Assembly: GCA_032717465.1 (NCBI GenBank)
Contig: CM064681.1
Span: forward strand, 17,011,916-17,075,915
Direction: 5' to 3'
Length of the DNA: 64,000 bases
DNA from: Coenobita brevimanus
Lineage: Eukaryota; Arthropoda; Malacostraca; Decapoda; Coenobitidae
Shown piece by piece: positions 11,586-22,929 of the stretch. The notes below the pieces were generated by a model. It was given only the letters and a program-made list of their open reading frames with translations. It was not told where the DNA came from and did not search any database. Position numbers and translations under genes: made by a program. How positions within the stretch are numbered: the stretch's first letter is position 1; each line of letters opens with the position of its first letter.

Positions 11586-12199
11586 TGTCACAAAAAGGAC
11601 TTTGTAGTTACTTGTAGAGAAGTTATATATATATATTGAACTTGTGGACGAGCGGTTGTTATACTTGAGTAGTTTTGTAAATAGAAAATCTTGGTTCCCC
11701 TTTGTCATTCAATGACAGGAGAGGTAAAGAATAGTATGGGACTATTTTTATTTGTCTTGGAATATTAACAAAGTCTCTCACACACGAGTGAAGTATAAGT
11801 AGAGTCCCACTAGCTACCTCCCTGTCTCGCTCTCTCTCTCTCTTTCATGTTGCTAAGCCTTTCTCCCTACTGCCTGCCGATTCTATGGCCTCTCTCCTTC
11901 TGCTTCTGCTTCCTAAATTCTGGTGTAGCAGGGGTCGTGTCACGTGTGTTACACTGTGGTTGGAAAGTTCTAGAAGCCTGTGTGTGAGTATGTGTGTATG
12001 TGTGTGTATGGTCAAGAGGCGCTGTCGTGTGCCTATAAAGCATTCCTTGAGAAGAGTGTGTAAGCATGTTTAGCATTGCTCGATTCTCGCAGACACAATA
12101 CCTTCTCATCATCTAACTTCCTGCCTCTATCTGTCTTTCTATCAATCTATTTATCTCTTTATCTATTATGATTTGTAATTATAATATGGAGACCTGACA
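11586..12199 (-). repeat. LTR (3' LTR of the minus-strand LARD-like element)
   Basis: 614 bp, running TGTCACAAAAAGG to GGAGACCTGACA on the plus strand. It aligns end to end with 14831-15442 and differs by a handful of substitutions and small indels (for example in the CT run near 11835 and at 11788). It contains a CT microsatellite and a TGTGTATG-rich stretch. Confidence 0.93.
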
Positions 12200-12539
12200 T
12201 TGCTCGGTCGCGCCGCTGAAGGTCCTCCGACAGCAATTATCATTGACATATGCTAATCTATTAGCACATAATATTGATTATAATACTGTATACATATAAT
12301 ATTCATAGTAAATTGCAATGATCTAGTAATATTACATTTTAAACAAGTTGTATACATATTTGAATAAATGCAATGATTGTTGTATGACATTTTGTAAGAT
12401 GTGTATGTATAACAGACATACGCATATAATTGTGCAATGGTAATACTGCTAGGTTATACATTACATATTGAGTTATCCCTTTAGTAATGTCTAATATTTC
12501 ACCTAACTTGTAAGATGATTCTGGTAATACAGAATTGTG

Positions 12540-13145
12540 GTAATACATAATTGTAACAATGTGAATTGTTACATAATTGTATTGTAATTGTTACATGGTA
12601 GTAACATTGTAGTAATACATAATTGTAACATTTTATGAATTGTTACATAATATTGTGGTAATGAATAATTGTGTTGGCCTTATAATTGTAGTTACATTTT
12701 GTTAATGCAACTGTTACATAATTGTGTTGGCCTTATAATTGTAGTTAAAGTTACATAAAAGTTACATCTTGTTAATGCAACTGTTACAAAATTGTTACAT
12801 ATTGTTTGTAGTTACATAATTGTAGTTAAAGTTACATAAAAGTTACATCTTGTTAATGCAACTGTTACATAATTGTTACATATTGTTTGTAGTTACCTAA
12901 TTGTAGTTAAAGTTACATAAAAGTTACATTTTGTTAATGCAACTGTTACATAATTGGTACATATTGTTTGTAGTTACATAATGTAATTAAAGTTACATAA
13001 AAGTTACATCTTGTTAATGCAACTGTTACATAATTGGTACATATTGTTTGTAGTTACATAATTGTAGCAAGTGTAACATAATGCAATCGTTTGTCGTTAC
13101 ATAATTGTTACATATCATTTATAGTTACATAATTGTAATAATTGC
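12540..13145. repeat. GTTACATAA-rich tandem repeats, about 81-bp period
   Basis: The block containing GTTAATGCAACTGTTACA recurs at 12771, 12852, 12933 and 13013, a spacing of 80-81 bases. Degenerate GTTACATAATTG motifs extend on both sides. It lies in the interior of the LARD-like element and codes for nothing recognisable. Confidence 0.85.
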
Positions 13146-14803
13146 AGACCTGACATTGAATCCGGTCATGCTGCGGTCGATGATATGATGTGCCATGCCA
13201 CTAGCTTGTGGAGACAACAATTCGCTTTTTTGTTTGTAGTTTCTGTGGTATTTTGGCATTTGTAGTAACACTTACACTTATTTTCATTTGTTTGTTATGT
13301 GATCTTACTCTATTTCTTTTTCTTTCTTTCTTTTTTTTTTTTTTTTCTTTGTATGTATTGATTTTCTATAGTTTGTTTTTCTTCGTTTGTCTACGTTTTT
13401 TTGGTGTTGTTCATGGTTGCATAATTGCTGGCTAATTTCCTAGGGATCCTTTTTTAAGGTTTAGTTTATATTGCGCAGATATTATTGAAAATGATATTAT
13501 ATAGCCCCATATTTTGTTATTTTATATAAAAAAATATATATACACTATATACAGTATTAACTATATACACTGAATTGTTGTTCACTTGTACCTATCGTGG
13601 GTAATATATGTGTCAGCACTGTGTGGAAATCTTTGTCTTCACGACTGTGTGGAAGATGTTCATTCTCGCTAACGTCATTTGTGTTGGCCATTTTTTTTTT
13701 TTCTGGTTTTCCTTGTAACTTAATTTATCTGTTTCCACAAGGTAGTTTTAATTAATAAATGTTTAATACAGTTCTCTTAATCGCTCACTGAGTAACTGTG
13801 ATAGTATATTCTCTTTATCACTTTGTAGATGTAATAATGTATAGCTGTATGTATGAAACACGTATTTTATGTAGGTATAAATGGTAACACTCGTTGCTAG
13901 TAAATAAATGCCATAATAAATGAATGAATATATACAGTGTAGAATATTTATTGTTGGTGCAAGTATTTAATTACTGAATTATGAAGATAATTGAAGTAGG
14001 TGTATGAATTCAAGTTGTAACTACACAGCAGGTTTTATATGTTTGTGCAAAATGTGTTGTCTATCACTGTGTATCGTATGAATGAAGTAACTATGTAATT
14101 CACTAATTTTTACCGTGGTGGGAATGGTGTTAGTGATGGTGCAGGTGGTGAGTTGACTGACGTGGCGTCTTTTCAGCAAGCACTCATGATGACGTCGACT
14201 TCCCACACTGGTAGCTGTGGTGAGTGAATGAGTAGCGATGAGTAACTTGAGTGAAGATGAGTGAGTAAGATGAGTTGTGAATATGGACTTGGTATTTGCT
14301 TCGTTGTCTTGACCTCTTGACTCCTGCGTCAGCAGTGGAGATTGGGTGGATGTAGCAGAGAGAGGAGGGTGAGGTCTGGTGGTTGTGAGTTGTGAGTCGT
14401 ATCTCACTCTTCGTTTGTTTGTTTTGTTTTTCTTTCTCGAGGTTTCCTCGTTCCTTTTCTCTTGTGATTTACTCGTTGTGGGATGAAGACTGCCGCTACT
14501 TGTAGGTGCGTGTAGAAGATTATACAGATGACTCATAGAGTTGTTACGTGTAGTTGATTGTAGATGGCTGTAGTTCGTTGGTTCGTCGTAGAAATTGCAA
14601 GATTGTTTGTATCAGTATTTAGTTAAACTACTGGCAAGGCGTTCTGTGACCTCTTCGCCTCTACATCAGCATGATGATCGGGGAGACGGAGGGGGGGTTG
14701 GTGAGAAATGTCAGGAGCTGGTTGTGAGTTGTTGGTTGTGTGAGGTATTTTTTTGTTTTCAATCTTGATATTTTGTAGGAATTCACTGTAGATTCGTAGA
14801 CGA

Positions 14804-14828
14804 GGTTCGTATCCCACCGCTGCCACCA
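14804..14828 (-). promoter_or_regulatory. tRNA-Leu-type primer-binding site
   Basis: On the plus strand this reads as the T-arm, acceptor stem and CCA end of a tRNA (GGTTCGTATCCCACC then GCTGCCACCA), two bases from the LTR. Its complement, starting TGGTGGCAGCGG, is therefore the minus-strand primer-binding site. The acceptor sequence matches animal tRNA-Leu genes ending CCCACCGCTGCCA, known from general knowledge. The match covers about 25 bases with one change in the T loop. Confidence 0.85.
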
Positions 14829-14830
14829 AA

Positions 14831-15442
14831 TGTCACAAAAAGGACTTTGTAGTTACTTGTAGAGAAGTTATATATATATTGAACTTGTGGACGAGCGGTT
14901 GTTATACTTGAGTAGTTTTGTAAGTAGAAAATCTTGGTTCCCTTTTGTCATTCAATGACAGGAGAGGTAAAAAATAGTATGGGACTATTTTTATTTGTTT
15001 TGGAATATTAACAAAGTCTCTCACACATGAGTGAAGTATAAGTAGAGTCCCGCTAGCTACCTCCCTGTCTCGCTCTCTCTCTCTCTCTCTCTTCCAAGTT
15101 GCTAAGCCTTTCTCCCTACTACCTGCTGATTCTATGGCCTCTCTCCTTCTGCTTCTGCTTCCTAAATTCTGGTGTAGCAGGGGTCGTGTCACGTGTGTTA
15201 CACTGTGGTTGGAAAGTTCTAGAAGCCTGTGTGTGAGTATGTGTGTATGTGTGTGTATGGTCACGAGGCACTGTCGTGTGCCTATAAAGCGTTCCTTGAA
15301 TTAAGAGTGTATAAGCATGTTTAGCATTGCTCGATTCTCGCAGACACAATACCTTCTCATCATCTGACTTCCTGCCTCTATCTGTCTCTCTGTCAATCTA
15401 TTTATCTATTATGATTTGTAATTATAATATGGAGACCTGACA
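14831..15442 (-). repeat. LTR (5' LTR of the minus-strand LARD-like element)
   Basis: 612 bp, with TGTCA and TGACA at its ends on the plus strand. It is nearly identical to 11586-12199 and adjoins the primer-binding site at its 14831 end. The flank at 15443 begins with the duplicated TTCT. Confidence 0.93.
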
Positions 15443-15927
15443 TTCTCTACAAGGTGGAGTCCAAGGCTTTTCGTCTCATAAACTCTCCTCCTCTTACTGG
15501 CTCCTTTTAACCTCTGTCTCTTCACCACACTTTTGCATTTTTATCTCTTTTCTATAGCTACTTCAAAGGTCGCTTCTCCTCTGAACTGTCTGCTTGCATC
15601 CCTCCACCTCTATGCTGGGTGCATAGCACAAGTCTAGCAACAAACTCTCATCCCTTTTCTGTCAAACTCTCAAATGCAAGAGTTAACTGTTACTCCCAGT
15701 CAGTCATTTATGCAACAGGTCAACTCCGGAACTGTCTCCCTCTGTCTGTATTTCCTACTTCCTATGATCTTCAGTCTTTCAAACGCAGTGTGTCCAGGCA
15801 TCTGGAAATTAACGGATCTTGAATTTGGCTCTCTTTTGTATTGTTCTGTTTTGTTTTTCCTTGGAAGGAACAGTTTGTGGGCTCCTGGCCTTTGGTTCCT
15901 TCCTCGTTGCATGAAAAAAGGATATAT
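15443..15927 (+). pseudogene. Family X LINE, part 3 of 3 (C-terminus and 3' end)
   Basis: Matches 25572-26036 of the intact-order copy: VESKAFRLINSPPL-like sequence, then SNARVNCYSQS, LRNCLPLSVF and FKRSVSRHLEINGS in the frame open at 15619-15822. A short 3' UTR ends GCATGAAAAAAGG. The internal Phe/Leu-rich stretch has a frameshift near 15500. Confidence 0.85.
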
Positions 15928-15970
15928 ATATATATGTGTGTGTGTATGTGTGTGTGTGTGTGTGTGTGTA
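15926..15970. repeat. (TA)n(TG)n microsatellite
   Basis: A short (TA)n then (TG)n run between the poly(A) end of family X and the SINE. Confidence 0.9.
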
Positions 15971-15972
15971 TT

Positions 15973-16240
15973 GCAGCAGCCGTGGCTCAGTGGGTTAGAG
16001 CGCTCCACTCTGACCGAAGGGTCGGAGGATTGAATCCACCCAAGTTTCATTGGTAGACATCAGGAATGGCATCCGGTCATTAAATGCTACACACTCCAGT
16101 TCAAAAGTCCTCTACCCAGAGGCAACACCTTAGCCCTTCGGGGATACCAGGCGTGGAACCACTTTATGTATATCAGTAGAGAGTTGGCTTGCAGTCCTGA
16201 CAGACCCGGGTTCAAATCCCGCTGAGGCAGGGAACAGTTT
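15973..16240 (+). mobile_element. tRNA-derived SINE-like element with two tRNA-like segments
   Basis: The first segment has a pol III A box (TGGCTCAGTGGG, 15983-15994) and B box (GGATTGAATCC, 16027-16037) in a tRNA-like arrangement. The second (about 16165-16230) has TATCAGTAGAG and a strong T-arm (CCGGGTTCAAATCCCG). Neither folds into a convincing complete tRNA. This supports a SINE or tRNA-derived repeat rather than a functional tRNA gene. The GTGTTAGCGCC block at 16370-16460 may be its downstream body. Confidence 0.65.
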
Positions 16241-16475
16241 AAGAATTTCATAAAATCAGACTTTACTGATCTACCAGAAGACCCGCCAACATGTCGTAAA
16301 AATACTCCCGCTAATACCAATACATCAGTCCTATATGAGACAGCCCTAGCATGTATTCAGTATGGACGATGGGTGTTAGCGCCGAATTGGTGACATGTAG
16401 AGGTGTGCGGTACGTAGGAGGACTACTGGGCCTTGAAATCAGGCTGTGAAGCCTATGTAGGGAGTCGGTCACATA

Positions 16476-16478
<3 letters not shown>

Positions 16479-16511
<33 letters not shown>
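16479..16511. repeat. (TA)n microsatellite
   Basis: A short TA array separating the SINE region from the next interspersed repeat. Confidence 0.95.
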
Positions 16512-16514
<3 letters not shown>

Positions 16515-16752
16515 GATGCTTCCCCCAAGGAAAGGAAGGTAGCCGAGACAGGACGACACACTCCCAATTTACTCATCTACTCAAAACACATTCATTCGCA
16601 TCTTAACCCTGATGGATATCGGGACTGATCCTCACCACACCACACCGCACGAGGGTCAACTGGGCAGTGTAATCAGTGGCATCTGCAGCACGGCCCGACA
16701 GCAGAGGCTTTGGCCCTAACGTTCGATGGGCCAGGAAAAAAAAGAAAAAAAG
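16512..16752 (+). repeat. Interspersed repeat, copy 1
   Basis: Shares long blocks in the same order with 37148-37335: GCTTCCCCCAAGGAAAGG, GACAGGACGACACACTCCC, CATTCATTCGCATCTTA, CCACACCGCACGAGGGTCAA. This copy runs on to an A-rich end (16735-16752), so it is probably a SINE or LINE-derived sequence. No coding capacity is seen. Confidence 0.75.
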
Positions 16753-16849
16753 ACAGCAGAGCTGGATTACCCCTGCCACATCATAATGGTCCTATCTGCT
16801 TACTGGCACCTGACCTGATCAGCTGATCAGACCAAATGAGGGAGAATAT

Positions 16850-18289
16850 CCCCTCAGGGCTGCATCATCATTTACTCATTCACAATTTCTCTCCAGTCAT
16901 TTTTATCACGAACAGCCACTTTTCCTTGCTCAACAGACATCCCTCTTGCATCCAACGCTCTCTTCACACTGTCCATCCATCCTATTCGTTGTCTTCCTCT
17001 CAGCCTTACACCTCTCACATCAGATCTAGTTATCTTTTACACCAGTCGCCCATTATCCATTCTCTCCATATGCCCAAACCATAGCAACACTTTCTGCTCA
17101 ACTCAATCAGCCATCTCAGGCACATCGCCAGTTCTCCTTCGCACATCATCATTTCTCACTCAATCCATACGCCTTGCTCTACAAGTACTCCTCAGACACC
17201 TCATCTCCATTAATTCAAACTTTTCCTCTCTGCTACACCCATATTTCATGTTTCAGACCTATATAACGCAGTTGGTACCACAACACCTGGATACAGCCTT
17301 TTCTTTACATCCATTCTCAGCAAACGACATCTAAACACTTTTTTCATTCCACCCAGCACCTTTCCTACTTCATTCATTCTAAACTTCACTTCTGCATCTA
17401 TTCTTCCATCCACAGCAACATGAGACCCTAAATACTTAAAACGCTCTACCTCCTCAAGCAACTCACCATTCAAAATTATATTCATAATCCTACCATCTAC
17501 CAACCTCGTACACTTCATCACTTTACCCTTATTCACATTTACTTTCAATTTCTTCCTTTCACACACCCTTCCAAACTCCTCTACCAACTGTCTCAATCTC
17601 TCCTCTGACTCAGCCACCAGTGCAGTATCATCCGCAAAAAGCAGCTGCTTCAGGTTCCACTCTCTACCATCAACATTCACCAGACTCAGACCTCCACCTT
17701 ACACTCTTGCATTCACCACCCTTACAACAGCATGCATATAAATATTAAACAACCAAGGCGACATCACACATCCCTGCTGCAGCCGCACTCTTACGGGAAA
17801 CCAGTCACTCACCGTATATCCCAGTCTTACGCACGCTCGACTATTTGCATAAAAACTTTTCACTCCTTTTAGCAACCTACCATCAAGTCCATGCAGTCTT
17901 AAAAGAGTCCATAAAGCTTCCCTAACAATCCTATCATACGCTTTCTCTAAATCCATGAGCGTGCAAAACACATCCTTACCTTTCGCTAAATACTTTTCAC
18001 ACACCTGTCTCACAGCAAGCACGTGATCCACGCATCCTCTCCCTATCCTAAAGCCACACTGCTCATCACCAATCACTCCCTCTGTACCCTCTTTAACTCT
18101 CTTAATTAACACTCTACCATACACCCTACCTACAACACTCAACAGAGTTATACCCGTAAAGCTAGTACATTCATACTTATCACCCTTACCTTTATATACA
18201 CAAGTACTTGCCCAGTCAACTGACACCGTACCTTTCACAAAGCACACATTCAACAATCTTACTAACCAGTCAACAATAGCTGTGTGTAC
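16850..18289 (-). pseudogene. RTE-type LINE reverse transcriptase relic
   Basis: The minus strand encodes most of an RTE-like RT. CVYKGKGDKYECTSFTGIT, VVGRVYGRVLIKRV, EQCGFRIGRGCVDHV, the palm Asp in LMDLEKAYDR, LQQGCVMSPWLFNIYM, then after one in-frame stop (17699-17701) the intact catalytic box LLFADDTALVAES and ERFKYLGSHV. Downstream, from 17246 to about 16850, a degraded C-terminal region is visible (YGLGIWRE, from the usual FGHVERM box). The 5' end is lost at the microsatellite starting near 18289. It is related to, but distinct from, family Z at 45690-47865. Confidence 0.88.
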
Positions 18290-18376
18290 TTATATATATA
18301 TATATAGATAGACAGATAGATGCAGTAAGTACACACACATATAGATAGATAGATAGACAGATAGATAGATAGATAT
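18290..18376. repeat. (TA)n/(GATA)n microsatellite
   Basis: Mixed TA, GATA and GACA units. Confidence 0.93.
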
Positions 18377-21300
18377 ACTGATTCAGACATTCATTTTGGA
18401 GGCGTGCACGGAAAATAAACAATGCCAGTACTGTGTTTTTTGGCAAAGATATTCTGGAATTTCTATTTCACTGACTCTTGCGAATATTTATTGCGTCAGC
18501 TTATGCCAAAGAAGGCATGGACCAAACAACATCCCCATTAGTTCAATAATCTTTAATACTATGTTGATTTAGGTCTTTTACTGGAGGAAAAGAATGGGAC
18601 AAGAATGACGGTGAGCAGTGAGCTATTATGCAGGAAGTTCGTCCTGTGATTATAGGCATTGTAAGTTGTCCGGTTAGCGTGGAAACAGTGTCAATATAGC
18701 CAGGGAATAAAGTAGATAAACTGTTTAAGATGTTGGGCTCGAATTGTGCTGCATCGTAAGGAATGATGAAGGAAAGTACATCTTGTGATGATGCGTGTTT
18801 TAGTTAGACAGGTAAGGTGCGAGTCGAAAGCGAGAGAGCAAAACATGGGTTAAGTAAACAGAGAATGTGGATGAGATAGGTTAAATTTAGTATTATTGGC
18901 TTCTGAATGAAGAGTGTGGAGAAAGAACAGGGATGGCCAGGGTGGTGAGATAATTGTAGGACTAGGATTGTTACAAAGAGTATCCAGCTTAAATGAAGAG
19001 TGTCAATTAGCAGCTCAATGTTAGCTGACCAGTCACTGTATCTGCTGTTGTGGCTATTTATTCAGGACGGAATATGGCAGTTCTTGGACTTACTTCAGTT
19101 TGTTTTACAGTGTCGAAATGAAACAAAGACTGTACAACACCTGCTCTGTTACGGGTGTTCGATTGTTTCTTGTGTTGATGTGGCTCGGCGGGGCGTCAGC
19201 ACGGTATATGTCTCTCAAGACCGGAGCCAGTGCGTCCACCATCTACCGCTGGATCCGCCGCTGGCAAGATGAAACCTCATTTAAAAGACCATGCGACGTC
19301 AGACAGCTTCGATCGAGCTCCTGGCGGATTGATGTGATACATACCCCGACAGTGATGTGGCCACAGCTGAATTAACTCCATCATTAATTATAACCGAGTC
19401 CTTCGGAGCCAGTCAGTATGCATTAATTTCACTATACCTTGAAATGATGAAATAGAAGAATTATAGTGACATGCTGAAACTGTGTTTACTTCTCAAATAC
19501 AGGTTTCACCTGACGAGGATTCCACCATGGCTGTAGCTTTCAAATCTTCATGATGAATTCAATTTCGGTATGCTTTCATAATTTTTTCAACCACCTATTG
19601 TTATTCAGGCATAAGTAATTGATTTTGTTTAACATTACAACTAGATACAAAGACCTTTTTAGCTATACCATACCAGAGACATGGTAGACATGGTTTGTTG
19701 GCTGATTCTTTAGAATTGTGCATTTTGGGTTCCAGTTTCATCTTAGTACATGTGTATATGAAACGAACTTCGTCCCTGGTGTAGGTGATACGGGCGAGAA
19801 TGCTGCCTACGTATTTCCAGCGTGTAATAAAAGAACTCTAAAATGTGCAAGACCAAAGAACTTGGTCTCTTTTCCATTGCTCATTAAAATACTTTAGCAG
19901 AACAAACCAAGCTATGCTGGTAGAAAGCTGAACAGCGTGGTCATGATTTAATTAATGCAAAACCCTGACTATATACGTCATAACAATCCTTCACACACTA
20001 CTTTTATTTCTAGTGATCCTCATGCGTGGATTTCACACTGCATTTAGGATAAAATGTTCAGTAGTCCGGAATCAGGACTGAAGAGCTTCAAGTAACCACA
20101 CGAAAAAATAAAGCTGTACAAATGCTAGATTTCACTATTTACAAAGAACTCCAAAGCAACTACTATCTTTTAAAGCTGACAGCATAACCACTCAAGATCG
20201 ATAATGCTAAAATCAGTATGGAAAATCTTTGATAGAGTAATAAAAGCAAGAATCATCGTGATAATGATTTTGCTTTCAGTGAATCCTGCATCACATATGA
20301 GAGGAATGGAGCTGTAATTATATTACTGACTTTCATTCTTGTATGTATGAAATTTGTGACACTGAACAATTATACTGAAAAACTGATTTTCCAGATTCAG
20401 TTCTGGTATCTAGCTTACCGTCTTAACTAAGAATACTTCTTTTATCTTAAATTCTGGTTATTTACCACACGAATCTATGCAACACAGAAATGATCTGCAG
20501 TTCTAAGCAAACTTAAGCGATACCTTAGTGGTGGTAACAGCAGCCGAACAGGGTGGTACTATACAGTACACCCGTGAAGGGTAAAATGCTGGTGAAAAGG
20601 AATGTTTCAGTGCCTGTTTCTAGCCATTAGAACGTAACTCACGGCCATCTTCATTTGTTGCCTTTAACGTCTTTCAGTGACATGAAGGTAGTCCATTATA
20701 CACTCCTATAAATTTCCTCGAATGATTTACACCTGAACTAAATGCATCTTACATGTTTTGTATATCAGTGTCACGCAAAAATAACAGTTCACAATATATT
20801 CTCGGGGTCACCAATGGGGGAGGAGGAAGGGACCAAAATGACTGTTATTCATTCCACAGAGCATCAAAGACTTCAAATTAGCTCAAGAAAGAGAGAGAGA
20901 GAAAAAAAAACTAAATGCTGCACGTGAATCCTTACAGTAAACTCTCAGTAGGTAAAATCTGGTTATGCATTTTGTATTTCTTACATATGAAACTCATCAG
21001 CAATGAAATGTGGACTATGAAAAGAAAGTTGTTTTCTAGTCTCTTTGGTTGTTGTTGAGGAAGCATGGGATATCAGGATGAGAAGTTCCATCAACTGCAT
21101 GCAAACAATCGTCCCTGCAGAGCCGACCCATGCAGTGAGCCAATGTTTCATTGTGTCAGACAACGCCTTACCACGGCGGGGCTTGGGAAAGGATGCGGAG
21201 GTTTGGTTCTTAGATGAACGTTGCCCTTGCTTCTTTCAGTCCACTTAAATGGTGCACTATAGTAGGCTCGACATCACCCCATTATTTAGTTATATGCTTA

Positions 21301-22530
21301 CCACCCAACATTGTAAATGGCTCCCTGGGTTACAGGAAACCATTAGACTTGTTACTGTGTAGATTCACCTGAAGTGGATAGAAGAGTATTAAAAAGTGGT
21401 AGGAAGGATGGGAGAAACAGAAAGAGAGAAGGGCAGACAGAAAAAAAAAAAACCGGCAAAGGTGAAGGAAGAAGTAGACAACACTACGTCAAGTGATAGG
21501 ATTGTAAAGAAACAAGGGTAACAGTTATATTCCGGAGGTGGAGTGAGAGGAGATAGATAGAGGACAAGAAGGGAGGTGAGATTTTGATATTGCTCGTATT
21601 AATGTAGCAAGCTAACTACCGATAGATCGGACTGGCATCCTGCAGTGAACATATTCAAGGCGAGGATGTTGATGATGATGAGTAAGTGGAGGATCAGTAA
21701 GGTTCACCTGATTTTGGAACCATCGTGATTGGTGAGCATCATGTGATCTGATAGTTATTTAAGGTTGTAATGAAGTACGTAGTACAGCTCTTGCTAAGAG
21801 ATGGTTTGCATTGCGGACCCACTCATTTGGGCCTCTGCTTCACAGGATGCCGATTCATAATTTGACAGGTTTCTTACAAACCTGAGATGTCCCAGCACTT
21901 CGTAATATTTGCAAAGCCCAACAATCAAATAAACTCTTTCCGAAAATTAATATGAATTATATGAAGATGAGTCACCTAGCCTCTTCCCTAAAATTCCTTC
22001 TTCCTGTGTAATGTATTTGGCTATTTTAGGAGGAAAAAAAAAAAGTGTTTTTGACGAGAGAGTTAATTTCTTGATCATGACTTTCCCCAAGCCATACTGT
22101 ACGTCCATCGTCCAAATATCCGTGGTATTTAGTGGTTACAATATAATCACTCAAATAGTTATTTCCACCACTAATACAGAGGAGATTGACAAATATACAG
22201 TTCAGACTGACAGAGCATAATATTCGGACAAATAAAATTACTGTAACCAGCGTCATATGATCGAGGTACTACTAAGAAAATTAACAAAAACAATAATGCA
22301 AGTATTTCAAGTCTGTTAGAAAAATGATGGTAAAACGAATATCCACAGCAAGTCTGACGCACATGCGACCAAACCCCTAACACAGACCGCTGCAATTTAC
22401 ACCCAGAAAAGAAATTTGCAACATGCACTCTACCACTGCTCATGCAAAAGTAAGAATGCTAAATGACTATCGGACCTGTTAGATTTTTTCCAGCTGCGAC
22501 AGCGAAGATGGTATTGTTTTCAATTTCTCT
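18377..22530. other. Unassigned, mostly noncoding
   Basis: No gene is recognised over about 4 kb, apart from the helix-turn-helix fragment at 19185-19300 (separate entry). Short purine-rich and AT-rich stretches occur (for example 20885-20910 and 21440-21455). ORFs of 60-90 codons at 20742, 21045 and 22171 have no motif and look like chance. Confidence 0.5.
19185..19305 (+). pseudogene. Helix-turn-helix (transposase N-terminal-like) fragment
   Basis: In the frame open at 19100-19375 the peptide segment GGASARYMSLKTGASAST followed by IYRWIRRWQDETSFKRP has the form of a homeodomain-like helix-turn-helix found at the N-terminus of Tc1-type and related transposases. In that form, the second helix precedes a YRW(I/V)xRW recognition segment. 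No catalytic DDE region follows, and the frame ends at 19375. It could be a transposase scrap or part of an unrelated DNA-binding gene. Confidence 0.4.
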
Positions 22531-22890
22531 GTGTGTGTCTGTTAGCACGATAACCTCAACCGCTCATGATATCACAAAGTTTTACAGATGTGTAGTAGGG
22601 AAAAAAAATAGATCACGAGTTCGAAACTTGTGAAAGTAGGTCAAGGTCTGTCTGTCCGTTACCACGATAATTCGCAACCGCTCAAGGTATCACATAATTT
22701 TACAGGTGCGTAGTAGGAAAGAAAATCTCCTATGAGTTCGAAATTGGTGAAAGTAGGTCAAGGTCTGTGTGTCTGTTACCATGATAATTTCGCCACCGCA
22801 CAAGATATCATCACTCAGTTTTACAGGTGTGTAGCAGGGATGAAAATCTCATACGAGTTCGAAAATGTCAGATGTAGGTCAAGTTCAGGG
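22530..22890. repeat. Three-copy tandem repeat, about 115-bp period
   Basis: Units begin near 22530, 22647 and 22762. Each contains TCTGTTA(C/G)CA(C/T)GATAA, CAACCGC, TTTTACAG(A/G)TG(T/C)GTAG, GAGTTCGAAA and GTAGGTCAAG. The copies are clearly diverged. A GC-rich hairpin-like end (CCGAGC...GCTCGG) follows near 22900-22927. Confidence 0.85.
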
Positions 22891-22929
22891 TCATATTCCG
22901 AGCCGCGCTAGATATGAATCAGCTCGGGG

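Larger units (their letters stand above)
11586..15442 (-). mobile_element. Non-autonomous LTR retrotransposon (LARD/TRIM-like), minus orientation
   Basis: Two direct LTRs of about 612-614 bp bound 2.6 kb of internal sequence. The termini are TGTCA...TGACA, and the 4-bp target duplication TTCT lies at 11582-11585 and 15443-15446. Removing the insert joins the flanks into sequence matching the uninterrupted family X copy near 25565. A primer-binding site adjoins the LTR at 14831, which sets the orientation. The internal region has no protease, RT, RNase H or integrase. Minus-strand ORFs at 14021-14536 (171 codons, Ser/Thr-rich) and 14623-14829 show no known domain. No purine tract is evident beside the other LTR. 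The near-identical LTRs imply a recent insertion, mobilised by an unknown autonomous partner. Confidence 0.92.

Noticed and set aside
12540..13145. CRISPR-like array
   Set aside because: Repeats are about 81 bp, AT-rich, contiguous and diverged, inside a eukaryotic retroelement; no direct repeat/spacer pattern.
14021..14536. Gag gene of the LARD-like element
   Set aside because: 171 codons of Ser/Thr/His-rich sequence with no capsid region, zinc knuckle or protease. Mentioned with the element but not called as a gene.
16165..16232. Functional tRNA gene
   Set aside because: The T-arm is good, but the anticodon stem and acceptor stem do not pair. It is better explained as a tRNA-derived SINE part.
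20742..22443. Several 60-90-codon ORFs on both strands
   Set aside because: No motifs, no compositional coding signal, mutually overlapping on opposite strands.
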